Positions 33,542 through 41,156 of a stretch of DNA of 41,156 nucleotides are shown in pieces. The DNA lies in the NCBI RefSeq assembly GCF_030063185.1, contig NZ_JASISP010000028.1, positions 1 to 41,156 of the forward strand, read 5' to 3'. The notes under the pieces were generated by a model. The model saw only the letters and a program-made list of their open reading frames with translations, had not been told where the DNA came from and did not search any database. A program made the position numbers and the translations under genes. Numbering within the stretch: position 1 is the first letter of the stretch; every line of letters starts with the position of its first letter. The DNA is from Arthrobacter sp. H35-D1. GTDB lineage: Bacteria > Actinomycetota > Actinomycetes > Actinomycetales > Micrococcaceae.

Positions 33542-33573
33542 ACGGGTACCTCTTCCAAGAGGAAACCACCCGT
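33542..33573 (+). terminator. Composite hairpin before hpf
   Basis: An outer pair ACGGGT/ACCCGT (33542-33547, 33568-33573) encloses an inner hairpin CCTCTT-CC-AAGAGG (33549-33562). It lies 28 nt after the comF stop and 68 nt before the hpf start. It may end comF transcription or be part of the hpf leader. No U-tract follows. Confidence 0.4.
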
Positions 33574-33640
33574 CGGCGGTCGCGATTCGCGCACCATTGC
33601 CAGCCGGCCGCCGTGTCACCGAAGTTATTTGGAGGGCACC

Positions 33641-34336
33641 ATGGAGTTCATGATCACCGGTCGCAACTTGACTGTTTCGGACCGATTCCACGAGTACGCA
33701 GCCGAGAAGCTCACAAAGATCGAGCAGTTGGCCAACAAGGTCCAGCGCGTCGACGTGAAGGTTTCCAAGGAAAGCAAGGCCCGCACCGCGGATGCTCCGC
33801 TCACTGTTGAATTGACGGTTGTTGGACGGGGTCCAGTGATCCGCGCCGAAGCGGCAGCATCAGACAAGTTCGCCGCCTTTGATCTGGCCTACGGGAAGCT
33901 GCTTGAGCGGCTCCGCCGGGCCAAGGACAAGAAGAAAGTCCACCACGGCAGGCACGCCCCGGTGGCTGTCAACGAGGCCACGGGGTCACTCACCCCGGTC
34001 AGCAGCTCGGAGCCCATCTACGCCCAGAAGGCGGAGGAAGCAGCCCCTGAAGCTTCGCCCTACGACATCGAGAACGACATCCCCGCCGGGGATTCGCCAG
34101 TGCTGATCCGGCGCAAGGTCTTCCCGGCCACGCCGCTGTCCCTGGACGACGCCGTGGACAACATGGAAATGGTGGGACACGACTTCTACCTTTTCATCGA
34201 CTCCTCAACCGGGATCCCGTCAGTGGTGTACCGCCGCAAGGGCTGGACCTACGGTGTGATCGCGTTGGACAAGGATGCACCGGCCGGCGAGGAAATCTCC
34301 GCCTACCGCTCAGTGGATGAGCCGGCTCGCGTGTAG
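33641..34336 (+). CDS. hpf: Ribosome hibernation-promoting factor, long form
   Basis: A 231-residue long HPF. Residues about 1-105 form the S30AE domain that binds the 30S decoding centre (MEFMITGRNLTVSDRFHEYA, then HHGRHAPV). A linker follows. The C-terminal domain (about 165-231: VLIRRKVFPATPLSLDDAV, MEMVGHDFYLFID, YRRKGWTYGVI) dimerises to make 100S ribosomes. GGAGGG four nt before ATG 33641 sets the start. It usually lies just before secA in actinobacteria, but here the MFS and MarR genes come between. Confidence 0.96.
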   Translation: MEFMITGRNLTVSDRFHEYAAEKLTKIEQLANKVQRVDVKVSKESKARTADAPLTVELTVVGRGPVIRAEAAASDKFAAFDLAYGKLLERLRRAKDKKKVHHGRHAPVAVNEATGSLTPVSSSEPIYAQKAEEAAPEASPYDIENDIPAGDSPVLIRRKVFPATPLSLDDAVDNMEMVGHDFYLFIDSSTGIPSVVYRRKGWTYGVIALDKDAPAGEEISAYRSVDEPARV

Positions 34337-34358
34337 TTGCCACGTGTAATTGAACAAA

Positions 34359-34415
34359 GAACGACGCCGGCACCCGGGCGGGGATTGAACCCTCGCCCAG
34401 GTGCCGGCGTCGTTC
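34359..34415. terminator. Strong bidirectional terminator, hpf and MFS
   Basis: GAACGACGCCGGCACC (34359-34374) is matched by the reverse complement GGTGCCGGCGTCGTTC (34400-34415), and the stem continues through a GGGCG/CGCCC block with one or two mismatches to a short loop near 34384-34389. T-rich sequence (TCTCGTT) follows on the plus strand. It serves hpf on one strand and the MFS gene on the other. Confidence 0.88.
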
Positions 34416-34428
34416 TCGTTAAGCCTTC

Positions 34429-35658
34429 TTACACGCCGGCCGGCTCATGGGCGACGAGGAACTTGCGTCCGCCAACAATCACCCCGGCGCTGACAACCAC
34501 CATGGCCGCGGCGACATAGAAAGTGACTGAAGCGTTGCTGTGTTCGGCAATTTGTGCGGCCAGGAACGGTGCCAGGGCCCCGCCCATCCAGCGCACAAAG
34601 TTGTAGCCGGCGCTGGCGACGGGGCGCGGGGAGTCCGAGACGGCCATGGCCATTTCCGTGAAGAGCGTGTTGTTGATGCCCAGCAGGGCTCCGGAAACGA
34701 CGGTCAGCACCACCACGGTGGTTACAGATTGCCCGGCTGCCATGGCCATGCCGACCAAGATGACGGCCAAACCCACCAGCGATGCGGTCAGCGCCCCAAC
34801 GGCCCCAAACCGGCGCTGGACGATCGGGGCCACAAAGACGGAGAACACGGCAACGGCCACGCCCCAGCCAAAGAACACCGCACCAATGCCGTAGGCGTCG
34901 AAGCCGAGGATGAAGGGCACAAACGCCAAAATGGTGAAGAAGCCGTAGTTGTAGAACAGGGCGCTGCCGGCGGTGGTGCGCAGTCCTTTGTGGCCCAGTG
35001 CGAGCAGCGGGTCGCGCAACCTTGTCCTGACGGCCGGGCTCTGGGTTTTGGGCAGCAGGACCATGATCAAGATGAAGGCAATGGCCATGGCGGCGGCGGT
35101 TCCGAAGAATGGTGCCTGCCACTTCCAGCCGCCCAGCAGGGCGCCCATCAACGGGCCCAGGGAAAGGCCCAGCCCCAGAGCGGCTTCATACAAGATGACC
35201 GCTGTTGCCGCGCCGCCGGAAGCGACGCCCACCATGACGGCCAGTGCCGTTGCCACGAACAGGGCATTGCCGAGTCCCCAACCTGCCCTGAAACCGACCA
35301 AGGCGTCAACAGTCCCGGAGAGTCCGGAAAGGGTGGCGAACACCACGATGACGGCCAGCCCCAGCAGGAGCGTGCGCTTTCCGCCAATGCGTGAGGATAC
35401 GAAACCCGTGACCAGCATGGCGATGGCGGTGATCAGGAAGTAGCTGGTGAACAGCAGTGAAACTTGGCTGGGGGTGGCCTGCAGGTTTTCGGCAATGGCT
35501 GGCAGGATCGGGTCGACAAGGCCGATTCCCATAAAGGCGAAGACCGATGCACCGGCAACGGCCCAGACCGCCTTGGGCTGCTTCAAGATCGATTGCTTCT
35601 CCCGGGTCAGGGTTGCGGCCCCATTGTTGGCGTTTAATGCTGTGCTGTTCACTTGCAC
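34429..35658 (-). CDS. MFS transporter (DHA-type drug exporter)
   Basis: A 409-residue, 12-helix major facilitator. GTG 35658 follows AGGAG by five nt. Motif A between helices 2 and 3 reads GFVSSRIGGKRTLLLG; the first helix segment contains FAFMGIGLVDPILPAIAENL. The motif C-like antiporter segment is LYEAALGLGLSLGPLMGALLGG. It follows a MarR regulator by 87 nt on the same strand, a common exporter-repressor pair. The substrates are unknown. Both genes interrupt the usual hpf-secA order. Confidence 0.92.
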   Translation of the reverse strand: MQVNSTALNANNGAATLTREKQSILKQPKAVWAVAGASVFAFMGIGLVDPILPAIAENLQATPSQVSLLFTSYFLITAIAMLVTGFVSSRIGGKRTLLLGLAVIVVFATLSGLSGTVDALVGFRAGWGLGNALFVATALAVMVGVASGGAATAVILYEAALGLGLSLGPLMGALLGGWKWQAPFFGTAAAMAIAFILIMVLLPKTQSPAVRTRLRDPLLALGHKGLRTTAGSALFYNYGFFTILAFVPFILGFDAYGIGAVFFGWGVAVAVFSVFVAPIVQRRFGAVGALTASLVGLAVILVGMAMAAGQSVTTVVVLTVVSGALLGINNTLFTEMAMAVSDSPRPVASAGYNFVRWMGGALAPFLAAQIAEHSNASVTFYVAAAMVVVSAGVIVGGRKFLVAHEPAGV

Positions 35659-35745
35659 GTGCTCTCCTGCGATTTCGTTTCGTTCGTGCCGGCCCGTTGT
35701 CCGGGGCCGGGTGATGCTTGGTGTCCGCTTGCTCCAGGGGACAAG

Positions 35746-36180
35746 CTAGGGAGACAAGGCGACATTGAGCTTTTCGATGGCTGGGATGGCCAGGTTGATG
35801 GCCTGCCGTTCACGCGGGGACAGGGAATCAAAGGCCCGGGCCATTTCTCGGTTGCGGCGAAGATTTGCAGCCTTGAGTGTCCGCCTGCCTTCCTCGGTGA
35901 GTCGCACTTCAACCACGCGGGCGTCGGTGTGGCTGGGAACCCGTTCGACCAGGCCGGCGGCGGCAAGCTTTGTCACTTGCTCGGTGGCGCTGGGGACACG
36001 GATGCCTGCATTGCGGGCAATCAGACCAATGCGCATGGGTGCGGCGGCCAGCATGTTCAGGGTGCTCGTTTGGGCCGTGCTGAGCTCGCCGTCGGCATCG
36101 ATGGAGCGCACCACATAAAGTGCTTGGCGCAGAATTTCGCGATAGCGTGCCGCCAGTTCCAGATTCTCAACAATGTCCAT
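35746..36180 (-). CDS. MarR-family transcription regulator
   Basis: A 144-residue winged-helix protein. The DNA-binding part is IGLIARNAGIRVPSATEQVTKLAAAGLVER, with the wing SHTDARVVEVRLTEEGRRTL; helices at both ends form the dimer interface. It lies upstream of the MFS exporter on the same strand and probably represses both. Two palindromes TTAGG-N3-CCTAA begin 3 nt before its ATG (36180), leaving no room for a Shine-Dalgarno site, so the mRNA may be leaderless or translation may be blocked by the bound protein. Confidence 0.92.
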   Translation of the reverse strand: MDIVENLELAARYREILRQALYVVRSIDADGELSTAQTSTLNMLAAAPMRIGLIARNAGIRVPSATEQVTKLAAAGLVERVPSHTDARVVEVRLTEEGRRTLKAANLRRNREMARAFDSLSPRERQAINLAIPAIEKLNVALSP

Positions 36181-36182
36181 AT

Positions 36183-36211
36183 TTAGGTAGCCTAATAGTT
36201 AGGGTGCCTAA
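36183..36211. promoter_or_regulatory. Tandem MarR operator boxes
   Basis: TTAGG-TAG-CCTAA (36183-36195) and TTAGG-GTG-CCTAA (36199-36211) are two imperfect palindromes 16 nt apart. They end 3 nt from the MarR start codon and must overlap its promoter. Two identical half-site pairs so close to a MarR gene are a strong sign of autoregulation. Confidence 0.8.
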
Positions 36212-36442
36212 CAGTCAAGTACGGACCTGTCGGTCGGAGGCAATGAAAGCCGCGGGTATTACACTGGCTTCATTTCCGCTGGGCGAGAACACTGTGGCCC
36301 CGACGGGCGCCAAACGGGCGGCATGGCCCGCTTCCGCGACTTTTACCAGGTGCTTGGCAGCGGGAAATGGCAGTCTGTTGTGCCTCTTCTCACGTAGACT
36401 GAACAAGCTACTTTTAGGCAGCAATAGATTGGGAGCAATTTC

Positions 36443-39241
36443 GTGTCATCACTTCTTGAGCGGGTTCTTCGCACAGGCGATCGCAAAACGCTTAAACGGC
36501 TCAACGTCCTTGCCGACGCCATTGATTCGCTGGAAGATACCTTCCAGACCTTCACCGACGCCGAGCTGCGCGAGGAAACGGACAAGCTCAAGCGCCGTCA
36601 CGAAGACGGCGAGACCCTTGACGACCTGCTGCCCGAAGCCTTCGCCAACGTGCGCGAGGCATCCTCGCGCACCCTTGGCCTGCGCCACTTCCGTGTCCAA
36701 CTCATGGGCGGCGCGGCCCTTCACTTGGGCAACATTGCCGAGATGAAGACCGGTGAGGGAAAGACCCTTGTGGCAACTGCCCCGGCATACTTAAACGCGC
36801 TCACCGGCAAGGGCGTCCACGTGATCACTGTCAACGACTACCTGTCCCAATACCAGTCGGAGCTGATGGGGCGCGTATTCCGTTTCCTCGGGCAGAGCAG
36901 CGGTTGCATCGTCTCCAACCAGGACCCGGCCGTCCGCCGCGCGCAGTACGCCGCAGACATCACGTACGGGACAAACAATGAGTTTGGTTTCGACTACCTG
37001 CGCGACAACATGGCATGGAGCAAGGACGAGCTTGTTCAACGCGGCCACAACTTTGCCATCGTGGATGAGGTTGACTCCATTCTCATCGATGAGGCCCGCA
37101 CGCCGCTGATCATTTCCGGGCCGGCCTCGGGGGACACCAATCGCTGGTACAGCGAGTTCGCCAAGGTCGTCCTGCGCCTGGACGTCGAGGACGACTACGA
37201 GGTCGATGAGAAAAAGCGCACTGTCGGCGTTCTTGAAGGCGGCATTGAAAAGGTTGAGGACTACCTCGGCATCACGAACCTGTATGAATCCGCCAACACA
37301 CCCCTGATTGGTTTCCTGAACAACGCCATCAAGGCCAAGGAACTGTTCAAGCGCGACAAGGACTACGTCATCATGGATGGCGAGATTCTCATTGTCGATG
37401 AACACACCGGCCGCATTCTGGCCGGACGGCGCTACAACGAAGGCATGCACCAGGCCATCGAAGCCAAGGAAGGTGTGGAAATCAAGGCTGAGAACCAGAC
37501 CTTGGCCACGGTCACCTTGCAGAACTACTTCCGCCTGTACGAGAAGCTCTCGGGCATGACCGGCACCGCCGAGACCGAGGCTTCGGAGTTCATGGGCACC
37601 TACTCGCTGGGCGTAGTTCCCATTCCCACGAACAAGCCGATGAGGCGTGCGGACCAGTCGGACCTGGTGTACAAGAACGAGGTGGTCAAGTTCGACGCCG
37701 TCGTGGCAGACATCGCTGAGCGCCACGAGACGGGGCAGCCTGTGCTGGTGGGCACCACGAGCGTGGAGAAGAGCGAATACCTCTCCAAGAAACTGGCGCA
37801 GGCAGGCGTCAAGCACGAGGTCTTGAACGCCAAGAACCATGCCGGCGAAGCAGCGATTGTCGCCCAGGCCGGCCGCCACGGCGCCGTCACCGTGGCCACC
37901 AACATGGCCGGACGCGGTACCGACATCATGCTCGGCGGCAACGCCGAGTTCAACGCCGTGACCGAATTGGCTGCCCGCGGCCTCGACCCGGAAGAGACTC
38001 CGGAGGAGTACGAAGCGGCGTGGCATGATGCTTTTGAGGAAGCCAAGCTGGCCGTCAAGGATGAGCATGAGGCTGTGCTGGCAGCCGGCGGGCTCTATGT
38101 CCTGGGCACTGAACGCCATGAGTCCCGCCGCATCGACAACCAACTCCGTGGACGTTCAGGCCGCCAGGGCGATCCGGGCGAGTCTCGTTTCTATCTGTCG
38201 CTGACCGATGATTTGATGCGTTTGTTCAACTCCGGTGCTGCCGAACGTCTCATGTCTCGTTCCTCGATGCCCGACGATGTTGCGCTGGAATCCAAGTTGG
38301 TATCCAAGGCCATCGCCTCTGCTCAAGGCCAGGTTGAGGGACGCAACGCTGAACAGCGCAAGAACGTCCTGAAGTACGACGACGTGTTGAACCGCCAGCG
38401 TGAAGCCATCTACAGCGACCGTCGTCGGATCCTGGAAGGTGGAGACCTGCATGAGAAGGTCCAGCACTTCCTGGAGGACACCGTCAACGAAGTCATTGAA
38501 GCCTCTCTGGGCACCGACCACGCCGGCACTTGGGACTTCAACACCCTGTGGAACAACCTGCGCACCATCTACCCGGTGGCGGTGACCGTGGAAGAAATTG
38601 CCGAGGAAGTCGGAGGAGAGGGCCGTATCACGTCCGACCACCTCAAGACCGAACTGCTCTCCGACGCCCGCGTTGCCTACCAGGAACGCGAAACAGCATT
38701 GGGCTCGGCCACCATGCGCGAGCTGGAACGACGCGTCGTGCTGTCCGTAGTGGGACGCAAATGGCAAGAACACCTCTACGAGATGGACTACCTGAAGGAA
38801 GGCATCGGCTTGCGGGCCATGGCCCAGCGTGATCCCCTGGTCGAATACCAGCGCGAAGGTTATGAGATGTTCCAGTCCATGATGGCCGGCATTCGCGAGG
38901 AGAGCGTCGGCTTCCTGTTCAACCTCGAAGTCCAGGTGGAGAATGCCCCGGCAGCCGCAGTGGGCGTGGTTGCCGATGCCCCCGCCAACCTGATGCAGCG
39001 CGTGGGTGGACCGGCCTCCGAGGATGCAGTTCCAGACGTTGCGGCACCCGAGCAGGAGCAGGCACCCCGCATAACGGCTCGCGGACTGGAAGCACCGGCT
39101 GAGCCGGCCCAGCTGCAGTTCACCGCCCCGGATGCCCAAGGCGATGCGGAAACCCGGGTGGAGCGCCGCAGCGATGGCGGTTTGCCGCCGTCTGCCAAGC
39201 GCCCAGCCGGGAAGAGCAACAAGAAGAAGAAAAAGCGGTAA
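36443..39241 (+). CDS. secA: Preprotein translocase ATPase SecA
   Basis: SecA drives secreted proteins through SecYEG. The protein has 932 residues from GTG 36443, preceded by GGGAGC. Walker A MKTGEGKT is at 101-108. [15 protein letters not shown] is the DEAD-type Walker B region. The second helicase half shows [28 protein letters not shown] and [18 protein letters not shown]. The helical scaffold and wing follow. The C-terminal 100 residues are acidic, then very basic (KSNKKKKKR), and lack the cysteine zinc motif of E. coli SecA. This is the essential housekeeping SecA1 type, judged by its place in the mtrA-secA block. Confidence 0.97.
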   Translation: MSSLLERVLRTGDRKTLKRLNVLADAIDSLEDTFQTFTDAELREETDKLKRRHEDGETLDDLLPEAFANVREASSRTLGLRHFRVQLMGGAALHLGNIAEMKTGEGKTLVATAPAYLNALTGKGVHVITVNDYLSQYQSELMGRVFRFLGQSSGCIVSNQDPAVRRAQYAADITYGTNNEFGFDYLRDNMAWSKDELVQRGHNFAIVDEVDSILIDEARTPLIISGPASGDTNRWYSEFAKVVLRLDVEDDYEVDEKKRTVGVLEGGIEKVEDYLGITNLYESANTPLIGFLNNAIKAKELFKRDKDYVIMDGEILIVDEHTGRILAGRRYNEGMHQAIEAKEGVEIKAENQTLATVTLQNYFRLYEKLSGMTGTAETEASEFMGTYSLGVVPIPTNKPMRRADQSDLVYKNEVVKFDAVVADIAERHETGQPVLVGTTSVEKSEYLSKKLAQAGVKHEVLNAKNHAGEAAIVAQAGRHGAVTVATNMAGRGTDIMLGGNAEFNAVTELAARGLDPEETPEEYEAAWHDAFEEAKLAVKDEHEAVLAAGGLYVLGTERHESRRIDNQLRGRSGRQGDPGESRFYLSLTDDLMRLFNSGAAERLMSRSSMPDDVALESKLVSKAIASAQGQVEGRNAEQRKNVLKYDDVLNRQREAIYSDRRRILEGGDLHEKVQHFLEDTVNEVIEASLGTDHAGTWDFNTLWNNLRTIYPVAVTVEEIAEEVGGEGRITSDHLKTELLSDARVAYQERETALGSATMRELERRVVLSVVGRKWQEHLYEMDYLKEGIGLRAMAQRDPLVEYQREGYEMFQSMMAGIREESVGFLFNLEVQVENAPAAAVGVVADAPANLMQRVGGPASEDAVPDVAAPEQEQAPRITARGLEAPAEPAQLQFTAPDAQGDAETRVERRSDGGLPPSAKRPAGKSNKKKKKR

Positions 39242-39266
39242 AGAACGCTTGCAGCTGCAGCCTGCC

Positions 39267-39334
39267 ATGCCGCCGTTTGGGCGGAAGCGCCACAGTTTGT
39301 TCCGTGGCATTTCCGTTCGAGCGGCGGCATTTTT
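39267..39334 (+). terminator. secA terminator
   Basis: ATGCCGCCG (39267-39275) pairs with CGGCGGCAT (39322-39330) and T's follow directly (39330-39334). Inside lie smaller pairs (CCGCC/GGCGG and GCCAC/GTGGC), so the whole may fold as a branched stem. It stands between the secA stop and the stop of the convergent DUF6459 gene. Confidence 0.55.
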
Positions 39335-39348
39335 CGTAGCTGGGCAGA

Positions 39349-39927
39349 TCATCCAATTTGCAGGGCGGTGACTTTCCACAAGCCACGGTTGAGTTCAAAG
39401 CGCATGGCGATGGCACGGAAGCGGGTCTTGTCGGCAATGACCACGCAGGTTTCGAAAATCCCGGGGGAGACGGCACTGCAGTGCACCGAATGAACGAGGG
39501 GCTGGTGGCGCAGGGTGTGCACATTCGCTGCCCCCGGCACCTGGCTTTGGCGCCGGGTTTGGGCTTTGTACGCTTCGGCATGAAGCCTGGCCCGTGTGGT
39601 CAGCGCGCTCAAGCACCTGGCATCCAGCCACCGCGCAAGCTGTTGGACCGATCTGACGCCGCTGAGCACCTCGACGGCTGCCTGGGCCACCTTGCAGGAC
39701 ATCGCCCCGACCACGGCCCGCTCGGCGGCTTCCGGGTTGAGTGGCTCCACGCTGCTTCCAGCATCCGGGGTGTTGGGCCGGGGCTGGCGTTTAGTGCGCT
39801 CGCCACGCTCTGGCAGCGGGACCACTGTCCCTTCGCTGGATTCCGAATTGCGGGGGTCCGCGGGCCGAACGCGGGTGACCACCAAACGGGTCGGGGCGGT
39901 GGTTTGGGGGATGGCCGCTGTACTCAC
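39349..39927 (-). CDS. DUF6459/Rv3235-like protein
   Basis: A 192-residue protein of unknown function. GTG 39927 follows AAAGGAGC. The first 70 residues are Pro/Ser/Glu/Arg-rich and probably disordered. The conserved domain starts near residue 70 (AERAVVGAMSCKVAQAAVEVLSGVRSVQQLARWLD) and ends with VVIADKTRFRAIAMRFELNRGLWKVTALQIG, an SH3/cystatin-like β-segment typical of the family. It lies next to secA as in other actinobacteria. A role with secretion is only suggested by position. Confidence 0.82.
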   Translation of the reverse strand: MSTAAIPQTTAPTRLVVTRVRPADPRNSESSEGTVVPLPERGERTKRQPRPNTPDAGSSVEPLNPEAAERAVVGAMSCKVAQAAVEVLSGVRSVQQLARWLDARCLSALTTRARLHAEAYKAQTRRQSQVPGAANVHTLRHQPLVHSVHCSAVSPGIFETCVVIADKTRFRAIAMRFELNRGLWKVTALQIG

Positions 39928-40005
39928 GGGGTGCTCCTTTGCACTGAGTTGGATGTGGCTGATGGAAGTTTGCCCGGTCTGGTGAAAATGTGGGCAGGGT
40001 GAAAG

Positions 40006-40866
40006 CTAGTGGCCCGGCGGAGCGGCAAGCACTTGCCCGGGAAGGATGACGTTCGGATCCGCACCGATCACCGCGCGGTTGGTTTTGTACCAGGCAGGCC
40101 AGGCCATCGCCACGTCGATGTCGCTGGCGTAGGGCCCCAGGGATGCAGCAGCAATGCTCCACAGGCTGTCGCCGCTTCTGACCACCACCTGACTGGCACC
40201 GTGAACAGGTTCTGCCGGTGAGTGTGGGGCAGCTGCACCCGGCTTGTCAGCTTCATCTCCGGCTGGTGGGCGGTGGGGACGGAGCGACGGTCGGAGCATC
40301 GGCCCGGGGTCTGTTGCGGCAGCCCGTGGAATCCATTGCGGCTCCACGGGCGCAGCGCTTTCAGCGGGCAAAATGTTGGCGGCGGCACTCGTGGCAGCGG
40401 CACCAGTGGGTGCGCCGGCGGCAGGGTCCGCGTCTTCATCGGCAGTGGAGGCAGGCGCTGTTGCCACGGTGCCGGCATGCCACAGGGGATCCAGTCCGGG
40501 CGAGTCGGCGGTGCTGGCCAAGGGTGCGGCCAAGAGGTTGATTCCCAACACCGCAGCAACCACTCGCCGCATGAACGCCGGTGTCCATGACCCTGTCAAG
40601 GCTGCAAGTCGGGGCGCACCCAAGGTGTGCGCCACACCGCTAATGCAGGCACACACCAGGGCGAGCAGCCACCAGCACAGCAGTGCGATACCGGTTCCGG
40701 CTCCGGCAGCCGCCAGCAGTTCAGGCAAGGTGAGCGGCTGTGCCGCCACCGCACCGTTCCGGCTCAACCGAAGCTGCAGGAGTGAGACTCCGCTGTAGAC
40801 CAGCGAAGCGCCAAGAAGCAGGATGGCCGCGGTCATGGCGAGGTCTGCGCGCGTTTGCCGTTTCAT
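40006..40866 (-). CDS. LysM-domain membrane protein
   Basis: The start ATG 40866 (MKRQTRADL) is preceded by AAGGGAGGG and gives 286 residues; earlier in-frame codons lack a site. Three hydrophobic segments (about residues 11-33, 52-77 and 103-118) are followed by a long Pro/Ala-rich external stretch. A LysM domain at the C-terminus (about 228-286: VVVRSGDSLWSIAAASLG to PGQVLAAPP) should bind peptidoglycan. The gene follows a set of 10-bp phased repeats at 40881-40950. It lies 78 nt upstream of the DUF6459 gene on the same strand. The exact role in the wall is unknown. Confidence 0.85.
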   Translation of the reverse strand: MKRQTRADLAMTAAILLLGASLVYSGVSLLQLRLSRNGAVAAQPLTLPELLAAAGAGTGIALLCWWLLALVCACISGVAHTLGAPRLAALTGSWTPAFMRRVVAAVLGINLLAAPLASTADSPGLDPLWHAGTVATAPASTADEDADPAAGAPTGAAATSAAANILPAESAAPVEPQWIPRAAATDPGPMLRPSLRPHRPPAGDEADKPGAAAPHSPAEPVHGASQVVVRSGDSLWSIAAASLGPYASDIDVAMAWPAWYKTNRAVIGADPNVILPGQVLAAPPGH

Positions 40867-40880
40867 CAAAGCCCTCCCTT

Positions 40881-40950
40881 GAACCATTTCGAAACCGTTT
40901 GACACTGTTTGAAACGTTAGAACCTATTTTGAACCCGTTGGAGTCTCTTG
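40881..40950. promoter_or_regulatory. 10-bp phased direct repeats before the LysM gene
   Basis: Seven successive decamers start at 40881, 40891, 40901, 40911, 40921, 40931 and 40941. Most fit GAAMCNNTTT (e.g. GAAACCGTTT, GACACTGTTT), and the fifth is shifted by one base. The 10-bp spacing puts the same bases on one face of the helix. They lie 15-84 nt upstream of the LysM start codon, across the expected promoter. This is the type of site used by regulators that bind head to tail on direct repeats, such as BldC. Confidence 0.65.
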
Positions 40951-41042
40951 TCCATAGTGCTGGCAAAGTTTGTGGACAGTGCACGGCTGCTGCAGCCGAA
41001 CACCTGCCGAAGCCGGCACGAGCACCCGGCTTGTTGCCTCAT
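40917..41042 (-). CDS. Possible 41-residue small protein
   Basis: ATG 41042 follows CGGAGG by seven nt, a strong ribosome site. The 41-residue product starts MRQQAGCSCR and ends DKRLQRVQNRF. It holds three cysteines and many arginines. No family is known. Its last part overlaps the phased repeats. The start is part of a duplicated sequence (see the ORF at 41039-41077), and its ATG overlaps the stop of that ORF. It may be a real small protein or only the result of the duplicated start region. Confidence 0.35.
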   Translation of the reverse strand: MRQQAGCSCRLRQVFGCSSRALSTNFASTMDKRLQRVQNRF

Positions 41043-41077
41043 AGCAATACCTCCGGGAAGCTGAGTCGTTGCCTCAT
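41039..41077 (-). CDS. Possible 12-residue leader peptide
   Basis: ATG 41077 follows GCGGAGG by seven nt and reads MRQRLSFPEVLL before TGA. The TGA overlaps the ATG of the 41-residue ORF (ATGA). Both starts share GGAGGT, a short spacer and ATGAGGCAAC, which points to a local duplication. It could be an upstream leader that couples translation. It is too short for any homology-based support. Confidence 0.3.
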   Translation of the reverse strand: MRQRLSFPEVLL

Positions 41078-41090
41078 TTAGAAACCTCCG

Positions 41091-41156
41091 CTAAGGATTC
41101 TGCTTCCATTTGTTATTGACACGTGGTTTCACCGGTGCCGGCTTCTTAGTCAGGGA
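41091..41156 (-). CDS. Partial gene, C-terminal end only
   Basis: The last 66 nt of the window, read on the minus strand, give 21 residues in an open frame, SLTKKPAPVKPRVNNKWKQN and a final P, then TAG (41091-41093). The Lys/Pro-rich tail is plausible for a protein end. The gene continues outside the window. No family can be named. It may be read upstream of the two tiny ORFs and the LysM gene. Confidence 0.35.
   Translation of the reverse strand, partial: SLTKKPAPVKPRVNNKWKQNP

Noticed and set aside
36212-36442. A small gene between MarR and secA
   Set aside because: The 231 nt contain only frames that run into neighbouring genes; the secA promoter is expected here, but no box pair was convincing.
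40006-40866. LysM protein as a secreted hydrolase
   Set aside because: No catalytic domain accompanies the LysM domain, and the N-terminus has several membrane helices.

Overview
The window is high-GC DNA from an actinobacterium, most likely of the Micrococcaceae (Arthrobacter or a relative). This rests on the mtrA-mtrB-lpqB-comF-hpf-secA block, which has the same order in Mycobacterium tuberculosis (Rv3246c to Rv3240c), on the iscS-mnmA-MetE-like order (Rv3025c, Rv3024c, Rv3015c), on frequent GTG starts, and on start codons that look leaderless. No tRNA, rRNA, CRISPR array, insertion sequence or phage gene was seen. Most of the region is core chromosome with small accessory insertions.

Layout. 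0-4.4 kb: a class I methyltransferase, trmL and a J-domain protein (minus), then a frameshifted diacylglycerol-kinase-like gene and a lipoprotein (plus). 4.5-9.2 kb: a minus-strand pterin-type set, folE, an FAD oxidoreductase, a folP2-like gene and a DHFR-like RibD-family reductase, with a divergent SufR-like cysteine-rich regulator. 9.2-10.7 kb: a secreted subtilase (minus). 10.9-21.7 kb (plus): cysteine desulfurase, mnmA, a TIGR03086 protein, a four-gene oligopeptide/nickel-type ABC importer, chorismate mutase and a MetE-like protein. 21.9-27.6 kb (minus): the operon membrane protein, DUF4129, DUF4350, MoxR ATPase, DUF58. 28.0-34.3 kb (plus): mtrA, mtrB, lpqB, comF, hpf. 34.4-36.2 kb (minus): an MFS exporter and its MarR regulator, lying between hpf and secA. 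36.4-39.2 kb: secA (plus). 39.3 kb to the end (minus): a DUF6459 (Rv3235-like) protein, a LysM protein, two tiny ORFs with duplicated start regions, and the tail of one more possible gene.

How the genes work together. Cysteine desulfurase supplies sulfur to MnmA for tRNA 2-thiouridine. The Opp-like genes form a complete importer. MoxR, DUF58, DUF4350 and DUF4129 form a putative envelope-linked chaperone/VWA system. MtrAB-LpqB is the actinobacterial cell-envelope and division two-component system. The FolE/FolP2/DHFR-like/flavoprotein set looks like a regulated side pathway for reduced pterins, probably separate from bulk folate synthesis.

The most interesting items are: (i) that pterin cluster with its inverted-repeat operator; (ii) an array of 32-bp-period repeats in two head-to-head blocks at 21686-21902; (iii) a promoter made of 10-bp phased direct repeats before the LysM gene; (iv) a 23-nt apparently templated insertion that breaks the lipid-kinase gene; (v) a perfect 21-bp tandem repeat in mtrB; (vi) two long hairpins that share a core.
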